Part shown: piece by piece, positions 27,216 through 39,337 of the stretch | How positions within the stretch are numbered: position 1 is the stretch's first letter | Layout: the number at the start of each line of letters is the position of its first letter | Source of the DNA: Nageia nagi | Lineage: Eukaryota > Pinophyta | Length of the DNA: 64,000 bases | Reading direction: 5' to 3' | Assembly: GCA_050084985.1 (NCBI GenBank) | Contig: JBITNC010000002.1 | Location: 27,280,001 to 27,344,000 of the forward strand | Program-made: the position numbers and the translations under genes | The notes under the pieces: generated by a model | What the model was told of the DNA's origin: nothing | The model's database searches: none | What the model saw: only the letters and a program-made list of their open reading frames with translations

Positions 27216-27704
27216 TGTTAGAATTTGTAATGAAATATTGTGAATATCTAAACTCCTTGTAAATTCAATTAATCACTTAAAGGATATTTAGATACCTTAA
27301 GGGATTAATTGAATTCTTTATTATGTAAACTTTGACCTTACCATGTGGTTAATTGGTAGGTTAAAGTTAGGTAATATATTTATTGTAACCCTAACCTTAC
27401 CCTTGGGTTAAAGGGAGGTTAGGGAGGTGCTCTCATGCTATAAATAGAGGGCCTCTCCTCTTGTAATATCACTTAGATTTTGAGTAAGATTACTCTACTA
27501 GTTTGTGTAGGAGAGAAAGGAATTGTAGTAAGAGGGTGCATAGTTTGAGAATTGAGATCTAGTTGTGGATGTACTCCCAAGGAGGGAGGAACCACTTATA
27601 TTGGTGTTATCTTGTGTGAATGGTGTTATTAGCTTGTAGATGTTGAATGATTAAGCTTCCTATAGTCTTGGACCTTGAGGATTAGTGTATAACTAATTCC
27701 TTCA
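27216..27704 (+). repeat. Solo LTR, A-type, with perfect 5-bp target duplication
   Basis: Begins TGTTAGAATTTGTAAT, ends TTCA, contains GCTATAAATAGAGGG, and is flanked by ATATC on both sides (27211-27215 and 27705-27709). It is related to, but diverged from, the LTRs of copia A. It splits the B1 integrase region exactly where B2 reads straight through. Confidence 0.92.
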
Positions 27705-30025
27705 ATATCTTGACCTTCATTGATGATTCTAGTAGAATAATTTTTAGGTATCTATTTGAACACAAGGATCAAACCTTTGAGAGTTTTAAAAATTTTAAGG
27801 CCTTTGTTGAGAATCAAACTAAACTTAAGATCAAGATGTTGAGATTTGATAATGGGGAAGAATATAATAGCAATGAGTTCAATGACTATTATGCTAAGTA
27901 TGGAATCAAGAGGTAGTTTACAATTCCTTACACTCCTTAGCAGAATGGTGTTGCCCAAAGGAAAACTAGAATAATTATAAAAATGGCTAGATGCATGTTG
28001 GGTAATCTTCCTAGTTTGTTATGGAGTGAAGCTATAATCATTGCTATTTACACCTTGAATAGGTGTCTTACAAAAGCCATTCAGATTAAAACTCCTTTTG
28101 AGGTATGATCAGGAAAAAAACTTAACATTTTTCACCTTAGGGTGTTTGGTTGTGAAGCATTCTCCTACATTATTTTTGAGAAAAGAAAAAAGTTAGGTAA
28201 AAGAGCTAAAAAATGCATCTTTATGGGTTATGAAAGCCAACATAAAGGCTACAGGCTCTACTCTCCATCCTATAAAATAGTGTCCATTTCTAAGGATGTT
28301 AAGATCAATGAACCTCCCAAAGAATTTATTTCTAATGAAGATGTAGATGATCCAGAGGAATCTTCAGTTGTATATAGCTAGTTGGATATTGATACGAGCA
28401 AGTCACCTTAAGAGAAAAACTCTCCAACTCAAAGGGTAACAAGGAGCATGAATTTGAACAAATATTTATTTACCAAAATTGACAACAAGCATGAGATATC
28501 ATCTTTCAAATATGCTTATAAGCATGAGTGCTAGGTGGAAGCCATGAAAGTTGAGTATGAGGTGCTTATGAAAAATGAAACTTGGGATTTGGTTCCTTAT
28601 CTCAATAAGAAGAATATGATTGGCAATAAGTGGATCTACAAAGTCAAGTTCAATTCATTTGGAGATATTGAAAAATATAAGGTAAGGTTAGTAGCTAAAA
28701 TTTTTGTTCAGAAATACAATGTAGATTATGAGAAAAACTTTGCTCTTATGGTAAAGATGCCTATTATGAGAATTATCCTTGCTCTTTCTACAGCTCAAAG
28801 ATGGAATGTTTTTTAACTTGAAATCAAGAGTGCATTTCTCAATGGTAACTTAGATGTAGAGATCTTCATGAATCAACTAGAAGGGTTCATTATAAAAGGA
28901 AAAGAGTCCTTTGTATGCAAGCTAAAGAAGTTATTATATGGAATTTAGAAAAAACCTAGAGCTTGGTATAGAAAGATTTCAAGATACTTTGCATACATTG
29001 GATTCTCTAAGTATTTTTTTGACTTTGATCTATATGTGCTCAATCAAGGAAAAGATGTGGTCTTGATTCTCCTTTATGTGGATGATCTTTTGATAACTGA
29101 GAATAATGAAGTAATCATTCAAGAGTGCATATCAAAACTTAAGATAACATTTGAAATGACTGATCTTGATCTCTTGCACTACTATCTTGGAATGCAAATG
29201 TATCAATACAAATATTGTACTTATTTTAGTTAATCTAAGTATATATCAAACATATTGAAAAAGTTTAGAATGGAAGAGTGTAGATATGCTATGATCCCAG
29301 TCTCTCTTGGAATTACTATTTCTCTAAGCTTCAACTCTCAGTTGGTTGATGCTACAACTTACAGATAATTAATTATTAGTCTTTTGTATTTGACTATTTA
29401 TAGGCTAGATATTACCTTTGTAGTGAATATGATGGCATGATTTTTGTAGAAGCCATATGTTGAGCATCTCAATGCTATTAAGCAAATATTGAGGTATGTT
29501 GCAAGGATGAAGGATCTTACTCTCAAGTATTCTAAGTTTCCCTCTTTTATTTTCTCAAGGTTATCAGATTTTGATTATGTGGGAGATAGAGATGATAGAA
29601 AGTCAACCTTTGTGTATGTTTTTAGCATTGGTTTAGGTGCTATCTCTTAGGCTTTTAAGAAGTAGCCTATTATTTCTCTTTCCACCATAGAAGCTAAATA
29701 CCATGTTATGTCTGTTGTAGCCTAGGAAACTATTTGGCTAAGGCATCTTCTGAAAGAAATTAGGTATGAGCAAGCTGACTTATCTTTGATTTCTTTAAAT
29801 AATTAGTCATCTATTTCTTTGGCTAAGAATCCTATGTTCCATTAGAAAATAAAATATATGGAAATTCAAGTCCATTTTATCAAGAAGGTTTTTGATGGCA
29901 TCATACACTTGGAGTATTGTCCATCAATCTTGAACTCTACTAATTTATTCACCAAGCCCCTTCCTGAAGCTTAGTTTTGTTAGCTTAGGGATGCTATTGG
30001 GTTGGTGAAGTTGCCCTCAAGGTGA

Positions 30026-30725
30026 AGTGAGGTTTGAATTCTTATGTTGAATTTATTTTTTTATGATGACAACTTCATTCCTAGGAGAATTTTATGTTGT
30101 ATAGTGTTGATTTTATTATACACTTTTATGGTAAGTTTGCTTTGCATGAGGAACTTATTGTACAAATATTATAGAGCAAAAAATTGGTCAATCTAGCAAT
30201 ATTAAGTTATCCATGTGTAAGGAACTCTTATGTGTTTTTTGGCACTATTCAGTTATCCATATGTGAGGAACTCATATGTGCAATTTACCTTTTTCTCTAC
30301 TTGTTATGATAATCAACACATGTTTTTGTATATAGCAGATGATTATGAGTTTTATCGTGGCATCTTCGTGATGACTTATAGTCCACCATTGATCAGTTGA
30401 TGATCATGTTACATTTAACTGATATTATTATCTGAGCTACTTTTGACTTGCAAGTTCTTTTAAGATTACATGTTACTTACTTTGAGTATGCAGGCTCGAG
30501 GAGACTCTTCATGACTTCGAGTTGGATGACTACTTCATGTCATTGAAACTAGTTGTGGTTAAAGGTTGTATTTGGAAAAGTAGTGAGTCTCAAACTAGAT
30601 CTTTCTTACTTCAAAAATATGTAAAAATTTCTCATATCCATTGTATCTATTTGAAGGATAACTTTGTTACTTTCACTCTTTCTTCTCTCTTATTCGCTCT
30701 ATCCCAATATTGCAATAAGGGGGAG
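30026..30725 (+). other. 3' non-coding region and polypurine tract of copia B1
   Basis: About 700 bp lie between RNase H and the 3' LTR. They include two copies of a 46-bp unit (from 30205 and 30251) with TGAGGAACTC(A/T)TATGTG, also found in B2. They end in the GGGGGAG polypurine tract (30719-30725). Confidence 0.7.
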
Positions 30726-31223
30726 TGTTGGAATGTATAATGCATTATTGTAAAGGTTTTGTAATAATATTTTATGTAAGTTTACTAATACTTAAGGGTA
30801 TCATTTGATACCTTACATATTTAAGTGAATATGATAACGTAATTTGTCCTACACTTCATCTCATGAGTATGCCCCTTGGGTAAAAGGATGTGCATGTCAT
30901 GCTTTTGTACATTGGGTAAAAGGATGATCCAAAAATAGATTTTGGTCTATAAATAAAAGGCTCCATTTTTAGATCAAATACCAATTTGTGGAGTAAATTT
31001 ATGCTATTGAATAGTGTTTAGGAGTCGAGTTTAGAAATATTATAAGAGTTTATATTGTAAATGAAATGAAATCTAGTTAGTGGATGTACTCCTAGTTGGA
31101 GGAACCACTTACATCTTGTGTTATCTTTGTGAGATTGCTTTGTGAATTATTTAGATGTGATTTGTGAGCTTACATATGATCTTGGGAGCTTAGATTTTCT
31201 TATGTTATAGTTCTTATCTCTTA
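30726..31223 (+). repeat. 3' LTR of copia B1
   Basis: Begins TGTTGGAATGTATAATGC after the polypurine tract, carries CTATAAATAAAAGG, and ends near CTCTTA before the AAAAG target copy. The length of 498 bp includes a few extra bases relative to the 470-bp B2 LTRs. Confidence 0.85.
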
Positions 31224-31228
31224 AAAAG

Positions 31229-33780
31229 AGTAAGGATTACCTTAATAGTAGGCATATTTGCCACTAGAGCAAAGGTTTTCTTATAATCAACTTCATATTT
31301 TTGAGTGAAACCCTTAGCTAACTGAATTGTATTTGACCTTGTAAATCCATTTATAATAAATTATATTTATTTATTTGGATACTAAATCAAATTCCAAGTT
31401 TTATTTTTCATTAGAGCCTCATACTTCATATTCATTGCATTCATCCAACACTCATGCTTTGAAGCTTCCTTGAAGGATTAAGGCTCATTCTTGCTATCAA
31501 TTTTAGAAAATAAAGATTTATTAATGGTGATATTTATTATTATCCTTTGTGTTGAAGATTTTTGTTCCTTAGATGACATATCCACATTAACATTCATCCA
31601 TTTAGGTGCAACATAAGAATCATCACCCTCATCTAGGTTCTCATAAGAAGTAGATTCTTCTGGAAGTTTATTGAACTTTACATCCTTAGACATAAAGATT
31701 GCTCTAAAATAAGGTTGGTATATCATGTAGCCTCTATGTTGATTGTCATAGCCCATAAAAATACACTTTTCAGATCCCTTATCTAGCTTCTTCCTTTTCT
31801 CAAGAATAACAAATGCATAAGCATTGTAACCAAAGACCTTTAAGTGAGAGATGTTAGGTTTCTTTCCTATTCATGCCTCATACAAAGTTTTTCCTTCAGT
31901 TACTTTCATAGGATATATGTTTAAGATGTAGATCACAATATTTATAGCTCCACCCCATAATAAGCTAGGAAGATCTCCCAACATACATCTTACCATTTCT
32001 TGAATGGTTCTATTCTTCCTTTAAGCTACACTATTCTATTGAAGAGTGTAAAGGATTGTAAACTACCTCTTGATACATTACTTGGTACAATAATCATTAA
32101 ATTCATTGCTATTAAACTCTTTTCCTTTATCAGATCTCAACATATTAATTTTGAATCTAGATTGATTTTCAATCAAAGCTTTGAAATCGTTGAACCTATC
32201 AAAGGTTTGATCCTTGTACTCTAGAAGATAACCAAAGATACTTGGTCAAAAATGGACCCATCAAATTTGAATACACAAGTTGAAGAGGTTGAGTTGCTTT
32301 AGTTACCTTATCTTTTAAATTTTTTTTTAATTCATTTTGCCTTGAATGCACTTCTCATAAATACCAATTGTAGGTGAAATTATAGGCAAACCTTCCATAA
32401 GATCATGATCTTTCATAACTTAAATGTTCTTATGGTTTAGGTGGCCTAATCAATGGTGCCATAGATTGCCTCTTGAGAAAATATTAGTTGTAAGGAACAT
32501 ATTTTTTGGAGATTGATCCATATTGTAAATGTCATCTTTTATTGAACCTTTAAACAAAGTGGCAAGAACCTTTTTCATGCACCAAGAGTGTGAGTTAAAC
32601 TCAAAAGACTAACCTTTCTTTACAATTTGAATTACAAAAAGGAGATTCATAGTGAGTTTTCTAACATAAAGTATGTTCTCAAGAATCTTTTCTTATATCA
32701 ACACACTCTTAATACCTTGAACTTCAAGGATTGAATTATCACCTATCACAAATACATCTTTTCTATACTTCTAAAATTTTTCAAACTTAATCTATTTAAA
32801 ACACATGTGATTAGTGCATCTAGAATCAATAATCCAATCATTTGAAAAAATGTGAGACTTGAAGTAAAATACATCAACATAAGCATAATTCTTGTTCTTT
32901 TTCTTATTAGATTTGTTTGATTTTTCATATCTTTTTTCATCTTGTTATTTCTTTTTCTTAAAGTAATAAGCTTCTTTATGACCATAGATGTCACAGAAAT
33001 TACAATTTCTATCAAATTTGACTTTAGTTTTCTTTAACTTATCATGATCATAATTCTTTTTATTTCCACATTTTTTGAAGTTCTTCTTAAGAGCATGAGA
33101 ACCTTTCTTTTGATTATGGATCTTGTTTTTGAAGTGAGGCTTCATTAGACCTAGTGCCACAGAAGGCTCCTTAGGAGTGGTGATCAACACTTTATTATTA
33201 AGTATTTTTTATATTTTAAGAAAAGTATTGATAGATTTTTTAAGGATAAAACTTCTTTTTCATCATCAAGACTAGTCTCAATAACAATCACAAAAGGACT
33301 AAATTTAGTAGAGGCTTTAAAGGATAGTGAAAGTCAGAAACTCATCGTTGATCTAATTGCAACCACATCCCATAAGCTAGTTCATAAGGTCAATAACCTT
33401 ATTTAGGTATATTGCCACACTTTCATTTTTATTTTAATATGATTGTAGTAACTTCTAAAGAATGGTTAACCTTATAGAGAATTTGGTACCAAGGTAGATA
33501 CTCTTCTATTTATCTCAAGCTTATTTTGTAGAGTTTGAAGAAGATATCATAAGGAGGATTTCATTTGAAACAACAAAAAAGATCATAGAAGTTTTCAAAC
33601 CATTATTTGTATTATAAGCTTCAAGTTCTTTCTCCTTTGATGGAGCAACTTGGTTTTCACTAACAATCATCTAAATTTTTCATGTTTAAAGTTTTACTTT
33701 CATCCTAGGTTCTCAAATACCATAGTTGAAACCATCTAAGATATGCTAGGGTGTAAAAGAGTCTCTCATTGCTATAAAAA
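31229..33780 (-). pseudogene. Copia A polyprotein: gag, protease, integrase, RT start
   Basis: Reading leftward on the minus strand: gag begins near 33775 with MRDSFTP and HILDGFNYGI, similar to B2. A zinc knuckle with its last Cys replaced follows (CNFCDIYGHKEAYYF, about 33000), then the protease (IIDSRCTNHMCFK, about 32820). The pre-integrase block (NLWHH-LGHLNHKNI) and integrase come next (SDKGKEFNSNEFNDYC; open segment 31756-31478 with KCIFMGYDNQHRGY). The start of reverse transcriptase (NGFTRSNTIQLAKGFTQKYEVDY) runs up to the B1 insertion, and the frame resumes at 25162. Scattered stops and frameshifts make this a dead copy. Confidence 0.85.
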
Positions 33781-35152
33781 ATATGAAGATGATAAACATT
33801 ATAAGTATACATATTGAATTTAAAATAATAATCATACAAATACATGTTTGAAATAAACAACAAATCAAATGCTTAAATTGTTAACAAGAATTATTATCAT
33901 GCATTCAACATCTTTGTCATCAAATACAATTATAGAGAGGGAAGAGTTGAGGTTTGTTTTTTTGTCTAAAATTAAGCCTTCACTTGGATGTTCATAAGAT
34001 GGAGCTCAGGTCCTACCAATCCTCAACTAGTTCACCTTCAAAAATAATATGCTCTCACAAGGAGAAGTACTAGCTATTTTCCAAGGTTGTGACATATGTT
34101 GGATTAGTCAAATTAATTATCTTGATTAGGTTTTCAATTTTTCTTCTAGGTTATTAAGATAATCTCTAAATGGATGGGTAGATATGTGATATCACTACAC
34201 ACATACTTATCCACCTATATGAAGTTAAATCCATACCAATAGAGGACTTAAGGGCAATTAAGCATTACATACTTTTCACCACTTTGATTGTCAGATTAAA
34301 AGGCTCCATTCTACCTTATCCTCACCTCATGGTTTTCCAAATAAGTCATGTTGCAGAATAAATGTGTGGATGTGTTCATTTTAGGGTAAACAATTTTCAA
34401 TATTTACATACTTTGTATATAAAGTAAAAGTGCAAAACAAATAAAATACTTTAAAAATGAAATTACATCCAACATCATCCATAAGTATGATCCAAAGAGT
34501 CCAATAGGTTTTGTTACAACCTCTAATTAATCTTTTTACAAAGGTTCTTTAATTTTAAGTAATAGCAAATGAACGTAAGAGTCCAATGGATTTTGTTACA
34601 ACCCTTAATGAATCTCTATACAAAGGTTCATTATTAAAAAATGAGGAATTCTCCCCCTTGTGACTTAAAAATTAGATTTAAAAATAATTCCTTATTTGCA
34701 ATTTATCAAAAAATTCATAGGCAAAAATATTTAAGAGAACCATTATCCATCCACATGCATTAGAAAAAAATATTAAACTAAGCAAAAATTTATCCACATA
34801 GCAATAATCATGCATTAGGATAAAACTATACAGAAATTTTTTTATCCATCCACATGTGTATAATAGCAATAATCATACATTAAGACAAAACATTAATCCA
34901 AGATTCATAAAATACTTTAAGTAAATAATCCTCCCTTTTTATCTTAAATGCATGATTAATAAAGCCTCTTATTATAATTTGCACTTAGGTAAAATGATAA
35001 TTTTAATAAATAAAAAAATATTAGTCTTGAAAAATTAACTATGATAAATTTAAAAAAAAATTAGGCTAAAAAAAACTTTAGACTTTAAATGGCAATTAAT
35101 GCAACCTTTAGCTCATACATTTTTTGTAAATGAACTCTCTCTCTCTCTCTAT

Positions 35153-35200
<48 letters not shown>

Positions 35201-35211
35201 TGTATATACAT

Positions 35212-35250
<39 letters not shown>

Positions 35251-36107
35251 AAGCTCTTTGAAAAATGCATGCATGTATTTTTTATTTTAAAAAAAAGCAT
35301 GCATGTATTTTTTATTTTAAAAAAAAGCATGCATGTATTTTTTATTTTAAAAAAAAGCATGCATGTAATATATTTAAAAAAAATCCATGTATGTAATATT
35401 AAGCTCTCTAAAAAATGCATGCATGTAATTTTTGTTTTTAAAAAATGCATGAATGTAATTTTTATTTTTAAAAAATGCATGCATGTAATTTTTGTTTTTA
35501 AAAAATGCATGCATGTAATTTTTATTTTAAAAAAATGCATACATGTAATATAAAGCTCTCTAAAAAATGCATGCATGTAATATATTTAAAAAAATGTATG
35601 CATGCAATTTTATTTTTACAAACATATTAGTATTGTAAAAAAATTGCAATAATATCATTATAGTAAAAAAATTGCAATACTATTAACTGTATCTACACTA
35701 AATAAGAATTTGTAAATTTAAGATATAATAACACATTATTGCTATATTTAAGCAAATTTAATCAAAATTTATAATTAACATATTATTCTTACACATTAAG
35801 TAATTTTACTAAAAGAATTGCAATTAACAAACTATTGTTAGTAAAAAATAATGCATAGCAATAGCATAAAAAATGAACTAACATGTTAGTATAACAAAAT
35901 AACAATGATATATTATCTACTTTGAACAAATTTTGTGAAAAAGACTTTATAATCAAGGAACCAAAATGGTTAGTAATATAAGCAAAATTTGAAAAAGAAC
36001 ATGGTAGGAGGAAGATTATACCTTCAAGATTTTTTTACCTCAACAAAGTATATAGAGAAAGAAGAAGAATGGACCTTCAAGGATGTTGAAGAGAAGCTTC
36101 AAAGAAT
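33781..36107 (-). other. Long leader of copia A between primer-binding site and gag
   Basis: About 2.3 kb of AT-rich non-coding sequence. Its gag-proximal part (about 33950-34225) aligns clearly with the B2 leader (49235-49500), sharing strings such as TACTTCTCCTTGTGAGAG and TTGAGGATTGGTAG. The rest is low in complexity and holds the tandem array at 35135-35625. Confidence 0.65.
35135..35625. repeat. Microsatellite cluster and TGCATGCATG minisatellite
   Basis: (CT)n at 35135-35150, (TA)n, (TGTA)n to about 35205, and (CA)n at 35212-35234 are followed, from about 35265, by some twelve units of 28-35 bp. Each unit joins an A-rich run to (T)GCATGCATGTA and a T-rich run. The long open frames on both strands here merely translate the repeat. 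Confidence 0.92.
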
Positions 36108-36120
36108 GACTTTGATACCA
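36108..36120 (-). other. Primer-binding site of copia A
   Basis: The minus strand reads TGGTATCAAAGTC, two bases after the LTR end. TGGTATCA matches the initiator methionine tRNA complement. Confidence 0.82.
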
Positions 36121-36122
36121 CT

Positions 36123-36589
36123 TGAAAAAATTAACCCTTTTTGAATTAACTTCTAATCTACCAAGATCTCAAGAAGACACTCACAACATCAACACAATAG
36201 CACAATAACACAAACTAATCTCAGAATGAACACAAGATATAAAGTGGTTCCTCCCTCTTTGAGAGTACATCCACTAACTAAGATCTTCTTATTCTTAAGG
36301 ACCTCTCTTACAGAAGCTCTCCTCTCTCTCCAAACCTTAAACTTATAGCAAAGATTGCTTTTAAGTTGTATAATATGAGAGGGGGGTACCTCTTTATTTA
36401 TATGAAAAAACCCACTCTTTAACCTCCCTTTAACCCAAGGATAAGGTTAAAGATATTTCTATATTTAATCTCTTTTATATTTAATTCCTTTCCTATTTTT
36501 ATTCTCTTAATGATTTAAGGTATCTAAAGATACTTTAAGCATTAAGTGAATTTACATTAAAGAGAAATATTACATTACAAATTCTAATA
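36123..36589 (-). repeat. 5' LTR of copia A
   Basis: It aligns with 22247-22707. Read on the minus strand it starts TATTAGAATTTGTAAT at 36589 (the first G of the TG end is mutated to A) and ends TTTTTTCA at 36123. It carries ATATAAATAAAGAGG as TATA box. Confidence 0.87.
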
Positions 36590-37191
36590 GGGCCAAGTAT
36601 GTGGAGCCAAAACAAGTTTTTTTCCCCTAGAGCTTAATATTCCAAGGTCTCCTTATTGGTAACAAATTGAAACACTTGGACATGAACAACCCTGTATTTC
36701 CATTATGTAGAATAGAAGAGTTGATTATGCATCTTTTTTGGCATTATGATAAAGCTAAGAAGGACTGGGAATGGATGGAATTCTTTTTTAGCCATTCATC
36801 AATCAGCCTTTATCCTAGAATCATAATTTATTACAATACCCCCTTATTTTTCTAATAAGCTTGATGAATTTTGGAACTTATTCAAAATTTGAATCTTGTT
36901 TCATCTATGGAAAGAAAGAAATGTTGTTATTTTTTTTTTGAAAAATGATATTGATTGATTTTACTCTTGTTGATAAGATTACATTTTTTTATGATATTTG
37001 GTTCTAGATCATTGACCAAGTCAATAAGGTCACGTTGAAAGTTAAGCATTTACATGAGCTTCTCAACCATTGAGGTAATTCCCCATACTTTGTTAGCTAT
37101 ATTCCCCCTCATTCTGAGCTTTTAGACCATCCAAAATGGTCACAATCTAGATAACATCGTCACCCACCCCCATGGGAGTGAGATCAAAATT
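36590..37191 (+). pseudogene. LINE ORF2 C-terminal part
   Basis: After copia A the LINE resumes in frame: FWAKYVEPKQVFF is read across the junction, then FQGLLIGNKLKHLDMNN, CRIEELIMHLFWHYDKAKKDW (the zinc-binding RT-tail region with a Cys replaced) and FWNLFK...LFHLWKERN, typical of the end of plant LINE ORF2. A following stretch reads VTHPHGSEIK up to gypsy C. Its frame continues beyond C, so the ORF end may lie past 43156. Confidence 0.75.
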
Positions 37192-37594
37192 TATTAATAT
37201 CCCACATCCAAACATTTTAGTGTTAGTATTAGTATTTTATTAAATTATTAGCATATATTGTAATATTATGATTGTAAGGGTTGGGCTCAATTTTGCATTA
37301 CTATTAAGGTTAGGGTTAGTTTAATATAAATAGATAGAAGTGTGTGGAGAAAGGCATCTTGGACATTATTTTTTGCTTTTGGAATTGAAGGAGGTAGCCC
37401 CCTCGAAGTAGCCTTTGATTCTATTACTATTTAGTAAAATCCTATCCTTATCTATTTATTGATGCTATTTTGTGTTCTATTTACCAATGCATGCTCTGTT
37501 ATTTTCAATCAAAAGTTGTTATTTTCATGTTTCAAATCAATATTCATTTTATTTTTGTAATATTTTCCTTTTTCATATTTATAGCATTGTAACA
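37192..37594 (+). repeat. 5' LTR of gypsy C
   Basis: Aligns with 42773-43155. Its TGTT start has mutated to TATT; the end is GTAACA. TATAAATA lies at 37325-37332. Confidence 0.9.
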
Positions 37595-37596
37595 TC

Positions 37597-37610
37597 TGGT
37601 ATCAATGCTC
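37597..37610 (+). other. Primer-binding site of gypsy C
   Basis: TGGTATCAATGCTC begins two bases after the LTR end; TGGTATCA matches the complement of initiator methionine tRNA. Confidence 0.85.
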
Positions 37611-38371
37611 TTTCCAGGGCCATTTTGCTGCAAGAAAAAAAAAGAAGAATTTCTTAGAGGTCTAGGCTAGAAACCCTATACCAAGGGTTATAAAATATCC
37701 AAGAGGATCTATCATTCTTGGCTAAGCACACTTGCCCATAAAGCTATGTGTGAAGTGTGATGCAAAAAACTCTGCACCAATACCTAGACCTCAGATAGAA
37801 ACCTACACAGAATTGGAATCCATGTATCAAAAGGTATATCAAAGACTATATAAGCTATAAATGAAAACTAGATAGGAAGCTATGTCAACCATCTGTAAAT
37901 TGTAGTGCACCAATAAGTGCCATTGGAAAGTTACTTATCATAGAAGCCATCTTTGCAACCTCTTTCCTTACGAAAGTTGGATAGGAGGGGTGTTTAAATA
38001 AGTCTACGGAGCAAATAATCCTTAGCCTAGAATCATTGTTTAACACAAAAAAACCTTGATTCAGGAATCAAAATGTATGATATGCAATTTTTTAAAGCTA
38101 CCAAAAATAGCAGTTCAAAGGCAATAAAAACTTCAGAGCTAAATAACTAAAAATCTGTACTATTTCAATAGTTTTTAAGAAAAGTAGACAAACCCATAGA
38201 TGTAAAAAAAAGAGTTTAGGGGTTTGAAAATTATCATTGAGAGACCTAGCCCATTGTGATTATATTTTTGAGTTGATCATTTTGATATATTACACCCATA
38301 CACTTTTTCAAGCACTTTCTAAAAATAGCAATTTCTAGAAATATCAGCTTCAAAAATAGCAATTTTTAGAA

Positions 38372-39330
38372 ATGGCATCTAAAATAAGATCCCAAACAAC
38401 AGCACAATCTGATCCTACCATGATGACATTTCAAACTATGATCTAAAAAATGGTAGACACACTTACCAGTACATTCAAAGTAAAAATTCAACAAATACAG
38501 ACACAAATACAAACCCTTGATGGTAAATATGATAGTGTTCAACTAAGTGTTAGTCATACCAACAATGCATTCAGTTCATAACAATCAGAGTAGTCAAAAA
38601 ATCCACAAAGTTATCATCATAATTTTCAGAGCCAACAAGGTGGTTTCATTCTTCCTCACATAACTAAATTGGATTTTCCTCAATTTGATAGAGAAAATCC
38701 CAATGGATGGATTTATAAAGCTGGATAGTATTTCACATTGAACCAAATCCCAAAGGATTTGAAGGTGCACATGGCATCTTTTCATTTGGATTGTGAGGCT
38801 CTCCAATGGAACCAGTGGTACTCCAAAATGCATCCTGCTCCTTCATGGGATAAATTCACTCAACAATTATTGATCCATTTTGGTCCTAGTGACTATTAAG
38901 ACTTCACAAGGGCATTGACCAAGTTACATCAAATTATAATAGTCAAAGAATACCAAAATTAATTTGAGAAATTGGCAAATCACATAGAGGGGTTGGACGA
39001 TGCATTTTTCACAAGTTATTTTATCAGTGGCTTAAAGGAAGAAATTAAACCAGAGGTCAAAATGTTTAATCCCAAAACTATGATGGATGCTATTGCCTTG
39101 GCAAAGCTCGCTGAAGATAAAGCTAGTGCTCATTGATAAAATGTAAGACCTCCATTCACCAAAACACATAATATTTCCCATTCCTTTAATAACACAAGTG
39201 CTCCACCATCGAATTGCATAATGCCAACTAAGAAGTTGATGTGGGAAGAAATGGAAGAGCATCGAAAGAAGGGCTTGTGCTATAATTGTGATGCAAAATT
39301 TATTTATGGTCATCATAGTACATAACAAAA
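38372..39330 (+). pseudogene. gag of gypsy C
   Basis: The ATG at 38372 begins MASKIRSQTTAQSDPTMM, then a possible coiled coil (IQQIQTQIQTLDGKYDSV). The capsid core reads LDFPQFDRENPNGW, MASFHLDCEALQW and KFTQQLLIHFGPSDY. It ends in a knuckle-like CYNCDAKFIYGHHS, in which the last cysteine is lost, a form seen in this gypsy branch. In-frame stops are present, for example after IYKAG and after FQTMI. Confidence 0.8.
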
Positions 39331-39337
39331 GTTATAT

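Larger units (their letters stand above)
25436..30025 (+). pseudogene. Copia B1 polyprotein (gag to RNase H), decayed
   Basis: Gag remnant with SSKFGNFVMVMEIKLDVEE, an Asn-rich tract (about 25800-25870) and a zinc knuckle with one Cys changed to Tyr (CNYYGIQGHKEVDCY, about 25935). The protease motif DSSCTNHL is near 26100. The GAG-pre-integrase region follows (NLWHQRLRHFNHKSIQ, about 26960-27010), then integrase (DNGEEYNSNEFNDYYAKYGI, 27847-27910; open segment 28142-28381). Reverse transcriptase (from about 28535; YVDDLL near 29080; open segment 29036-29233) and RNase H come last, to about 30025. Two solo LTRs split it, and there are many stops. Joining across the solo LTRs lines up with the uninterrupted B2 sequence. 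Confidence 0.85.
25168..31223 (+). mobile_element. Ty1/copia element 'B1' inserted in copia A
   Basis: A plus-strand copia element sits inside copia A's reverse transcriptase, between GAAAG (25163-25167) and AAAAG (31224-31228). Joining A across one copy restores ILTLSTAQGW. The 3' LTR is complete with a GGGGGAG polypurine tract. The 5' LTR is cut short and fused to mid-gag, deleting the primer-binding site, leader and gag N-terminus. It carries two solo LTRs. It is the same family as B2 at 46506-55278. Confidence 0.87.
22247..36589 (-). mobile_element. Ty1/copia element 'A', split by nested insertions
   Basis: Two LTRs of 461 and 467 bp bound a minus-strand copia element. The primer-binding site adjoins the right LTR, a polypurine tract (22708-22716) adjoins the left, and the protein order is gag, protease, integrase, reverse transcriptase, RNase H. 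The flanks GGGTT (22242-22246) and GGGCC (36590-36594) look like a diverged 5-bp target duplication, and the LINE frame can be read across the join. B1 (25168-31223) interrupts the reverse transcriptase. Without that insertion A would be about 8.3 kb, long for copia mainly because of a 2.3-kb leader. Confidence 0.88.

Noticed and set aside
35085-35576. Long open frames on both strands (163 and 125 codons)
   Set aside because: Both are translations of the same minisatellite and microsatellite tract (periodic CMHF and HVIF motifs), not genes.
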